This document shows positions 62,515 to 64,000 of a stretch of DNA of 64,000 nt, one piece after another. The translations under genes were made by a program, and so were the position numbers. The notes beneath the pieces were generated by a model. It was given only the letters and a program-made list of their open reading frames with translations, had not been told where the DNA came from and made no database searches. Each line of letters begins with the position of its first letter. Position 1 is the first letter of the stretch. This stretch comes from Paenibacillus alginolyticus DSM 5050 = NBRC 15375. GTDB taxonomy: Bacteria; Bacillota; Bacilli; Paenibacillales; NBRC-103111. The DNA is taken from contig NZ_AUGY01000021.1 in the NCBI RefSeq assembly GCF_000422905.1, positions 34,368 to 98,367 on the forward strand, written 5' to 3'.

Positions 62515-63366
62515 ATGAATTTTGCATGTATGTCACTTGATCAATTTCAAAATCATTTTTCCACTGATAGTGCTTGCATTGCGTATATTTTTCACACTAA
62601 GTGGCCTGAAGGTTTTATCTGCCCGCGTTGTAAACACAGCCATGCTTATGTGACAACTACCCGTCGTCTTCCGCTTTACGAATGCTGTCACTGTCGCCAT
62701 CAAACGTCACTAATATCTGGAACTATTATGGAAGGAAGCCGGACTGAACTACGTAAATGGATACTGTCTCTTTTTCTATTCTCCCATACCAATAAAGGTA
62801 CGACCGCAACCGAACTTTCTAAATTTATTAAGGTTACATATAAAACTGCCTGGCTAATCTTACATAAAATCCGTTCTGTGATTCATAGCTCCGATAATCA
62901 AAACCAGCTTTCGGGTTCAGTTTGTATAAATTCGGCTATCTATGGACGACCTTATAATCCTTCCGTCCACAAACACAGACAAGAGCACCTTCTTCTAGTA
63001 GGCTCATCAGTTAATGAATGGAATCAATTTACCCACCTCAAAATAAAGCACGTTCTACTTCCGAATCCAAAAGAAAGACATATTCCTCGTATTGAAACAA
63101 AAGCCTTTCATCAACAGCACATTGAATCCGATACCCAAAATGTTGAGATTGTTACAGGTTTTTATACCCCCTCACGACTTCGCCCATTGCTCATATTCGC
63201 TAAACAAGCTAGTAAATGGATAAATAACACCTTCCATGGCCTTGGACCCAAACATTTACAAAAGTACCTAGACGAATTTAGTTATCGTCTAAACCTTTCT
63301 TCAAAAAACATACCTATTTTTGCCCATTTAGTTCAACTCTGCATCAAACCCTCGAGCTATCAATAG
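62515..63366 (+). CDS. IS1595/ISXO2-type transposase-derived protein, catalytic acids not seen
   Basis: 283 residues. Zinc ribbon with Cys36/Cys39 (CPRCK) and Cys57/Cys60 (CCHC) and the IS1595-like follow-on HQTSLISGTIMEGSRTELRKW; HTH-like TELSKFIKVTYKTAWLILHKI (~98-118); C-terminal FHGLGPKHLQKYLDEFSYRLN, which ends the ISXO2 DDE fold. The place of the first catalytic Asp (normally VDETYxGG) reads CINSAIYGRP, and no second Asp motif is evident. It has its own promoter and RBS (GGAGAG), and no terminal inverted repeats were found. It may be a domesticated DNA-binding protein; an inactive IS remnant is the alternative. Confidence 0.78.
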   Translation: MNFACMSLDQFQNHFSTDSACIAYIFHTKWPEGFICPRCKHSHAYVTTTRRLPLYECCHCRHQTSLISGTIMEGSRTELRKWILSLFLFSHTNKGTTATELSKFIKVTYKTAWLILHKIRSVIHSSDNQNQLSGSVCINSAIYGRPYNPSVHKHRQEHLLLVGSSVNEWNQFTHLKIKHVLLPNPKERHIPRIETKAFHQQHIESDTQNVEIVTGFYTPSRLRPLLIFAKQASKWINNTFHGLGPKHLQKYLDEFSYRLNLSSKNIPIFAHLVQLCIKPSSYQ

Positions 63367-63454
63367 GCACTAAAAGTAGTGTGTTATTTAACCATCAAAT
63401 TTCTTGTAGTGCATTAAAAGTAGATTAGTTCCAATTGATAAGTACATGATCAAA
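63367..63454. other. Short spacer with repeated GCAYTAAAAGTAG word
   Basis: GCACTAAAAGTAG (63367-63379) and GCATTAAAAGTAG (63411-63423) form a direct repeat after the gene's stop codon. CACTA-aaag-TAGTG can also form a small hairpin. No gene. Confidence 0.35.
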
Positions 63455-63652
<198 letters not shown>

Positions 63653-63814
63653 ATTCATAGCTCTTATCTAATATGATTTAATATCAATAGTAACAAGGGA
63701 TTACGGCCATTTTTCATCTCTCTTAAAAAGTGAAAGAAAAAATGGAAAAAGAGCCCTTACTTTGGTAGTGTTGATGGTGACCAAACACAACAAAACTACT
63801 AAGGAGGCTCTTCT

Positions 63815-64000
63815 TTGACAAGTTTACAAGAGTATGGCATGAACTTCAACCCCCGAATGAGAATCAATTTTGAAGGCGGTGATCTGACCTCAGACGCCGG
63901 CCTGCTACTATATAAAGAATTCGATCACAAACTTGGTCTTTCTCAGACCATCAAGCAATTGCTAGTAGTCGACGATCCTATTCATCATCGAGATCATCCT
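63815..64000 (+). mobile_element. IS1380-family transposase, 5' end
   Basis: 62 codons visible, TTG start after AAGGAGG. MTSLQEYGMNFNPRMRINFEGGDLTSDAGLLLYKEFDHKLGLSQ matches the start of IS1380/IS942-type transposases, where the Asp of SDAGLLLxxEFD is the first catalytic acid. The gene continues past the right edge. The left end of the element probably lies near 63700, where CCATTTTT...AAAAAATGG can fold, but the terminal repeat could not be fixed. Confidence 0.82.

Overview
The window reads as a chromosomal segment of an endospore-forming Bacillota, most likely Paenibacillus or a close relative. The evidence is the set of spore genes (gerQ, two alpha/beta-type SASP genes with sigma-G-like promoters, ylbJ, yunB, lytH), a tryptophan T-box riboswitch before trpS, yutD/yycC/DUF5325 genes typical of Bacillales, frequent TTG/GTG starts behind strong AGGAGG sites, and moderate GC. 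No rRNA, tRNA, prophage or CRISPR array was seen.

Layout. 1-6.5 kb: 5' end of a class B penicillin-binding protein gene, a HAD hydrolase, membrane and transglutaminase-like proteins, an MFS transporter, a small Toprim protein and ctaB-sco for cytochrome oxidase assembly. 6.5-16.6 kb: a urea module made of two divergent operons, ureABCFGD (urease, no ureE) on the minus strand and urtABCDE (urea ABC importer) on the plus strand. Their 283-bp shared control region carries two perfect GlnR/TnrA boxes. 16.7-25.3 kb: an orphan response regulator, gerQ, a YfhP-like protein, a small MarR-controlled cassette, a SASP gene, trpS with its T-box, and a permease with a 34-histidine loop. 25.6-32.8 kb: ilvD, an RbsABC-type ABC importer, an RNase H with viroplasmin domain, a second SASP gene. 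32.8-38.6 kb: an array of four 19-bp quasi-palindromes, then a GntR-controlled ABC importer operon ending in a Cys/Met-type PLP enzyme; the GntR gene and the operon share one 15-bp operator placed just after the -10 of both promoters. 38.7-42.9 kb: Fur-controlled iron-siderophore uptake, with an apparent frameshift at the start of the first permease. 42.9-55.7 kb: chemoreceptor, oligoendopeptidase F, diguanylate cyclase, PilZ protein, truncated haemoglobin, ylbJ, alpha-glucan phosphorylase, NAD kinase, yutD. 55.7-61.8 kb: lipA, larE-larB-larC1 for the nickel-pincer cofactor with the larC2 part on the opposite strand, lytH and yunB. 61.8-64 kb: a long pyrimidine-rich non-coding stretch, a transposase-derived protein that lacks recognisable catalytic acids, tetranucleotide repeats, and the 5' end of an IS1380-type transposase.

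How genes work together. GlnR boxes tie urea uptake to urea hydrolysis under nitrogen limitation. Two nickel-dependent pathways (urease and the lar cofactor) lie in one window, both with His-rich proteins. Fur boxes tie the siderophore-binding lipoprotein to its divergent permease/ATPase genes. The strongest points for follow-up are the strand-split larC, the phased palindrome array, the transposase-derived gene inside pyrimidine-rich DNA, and the FecCD frameshift.
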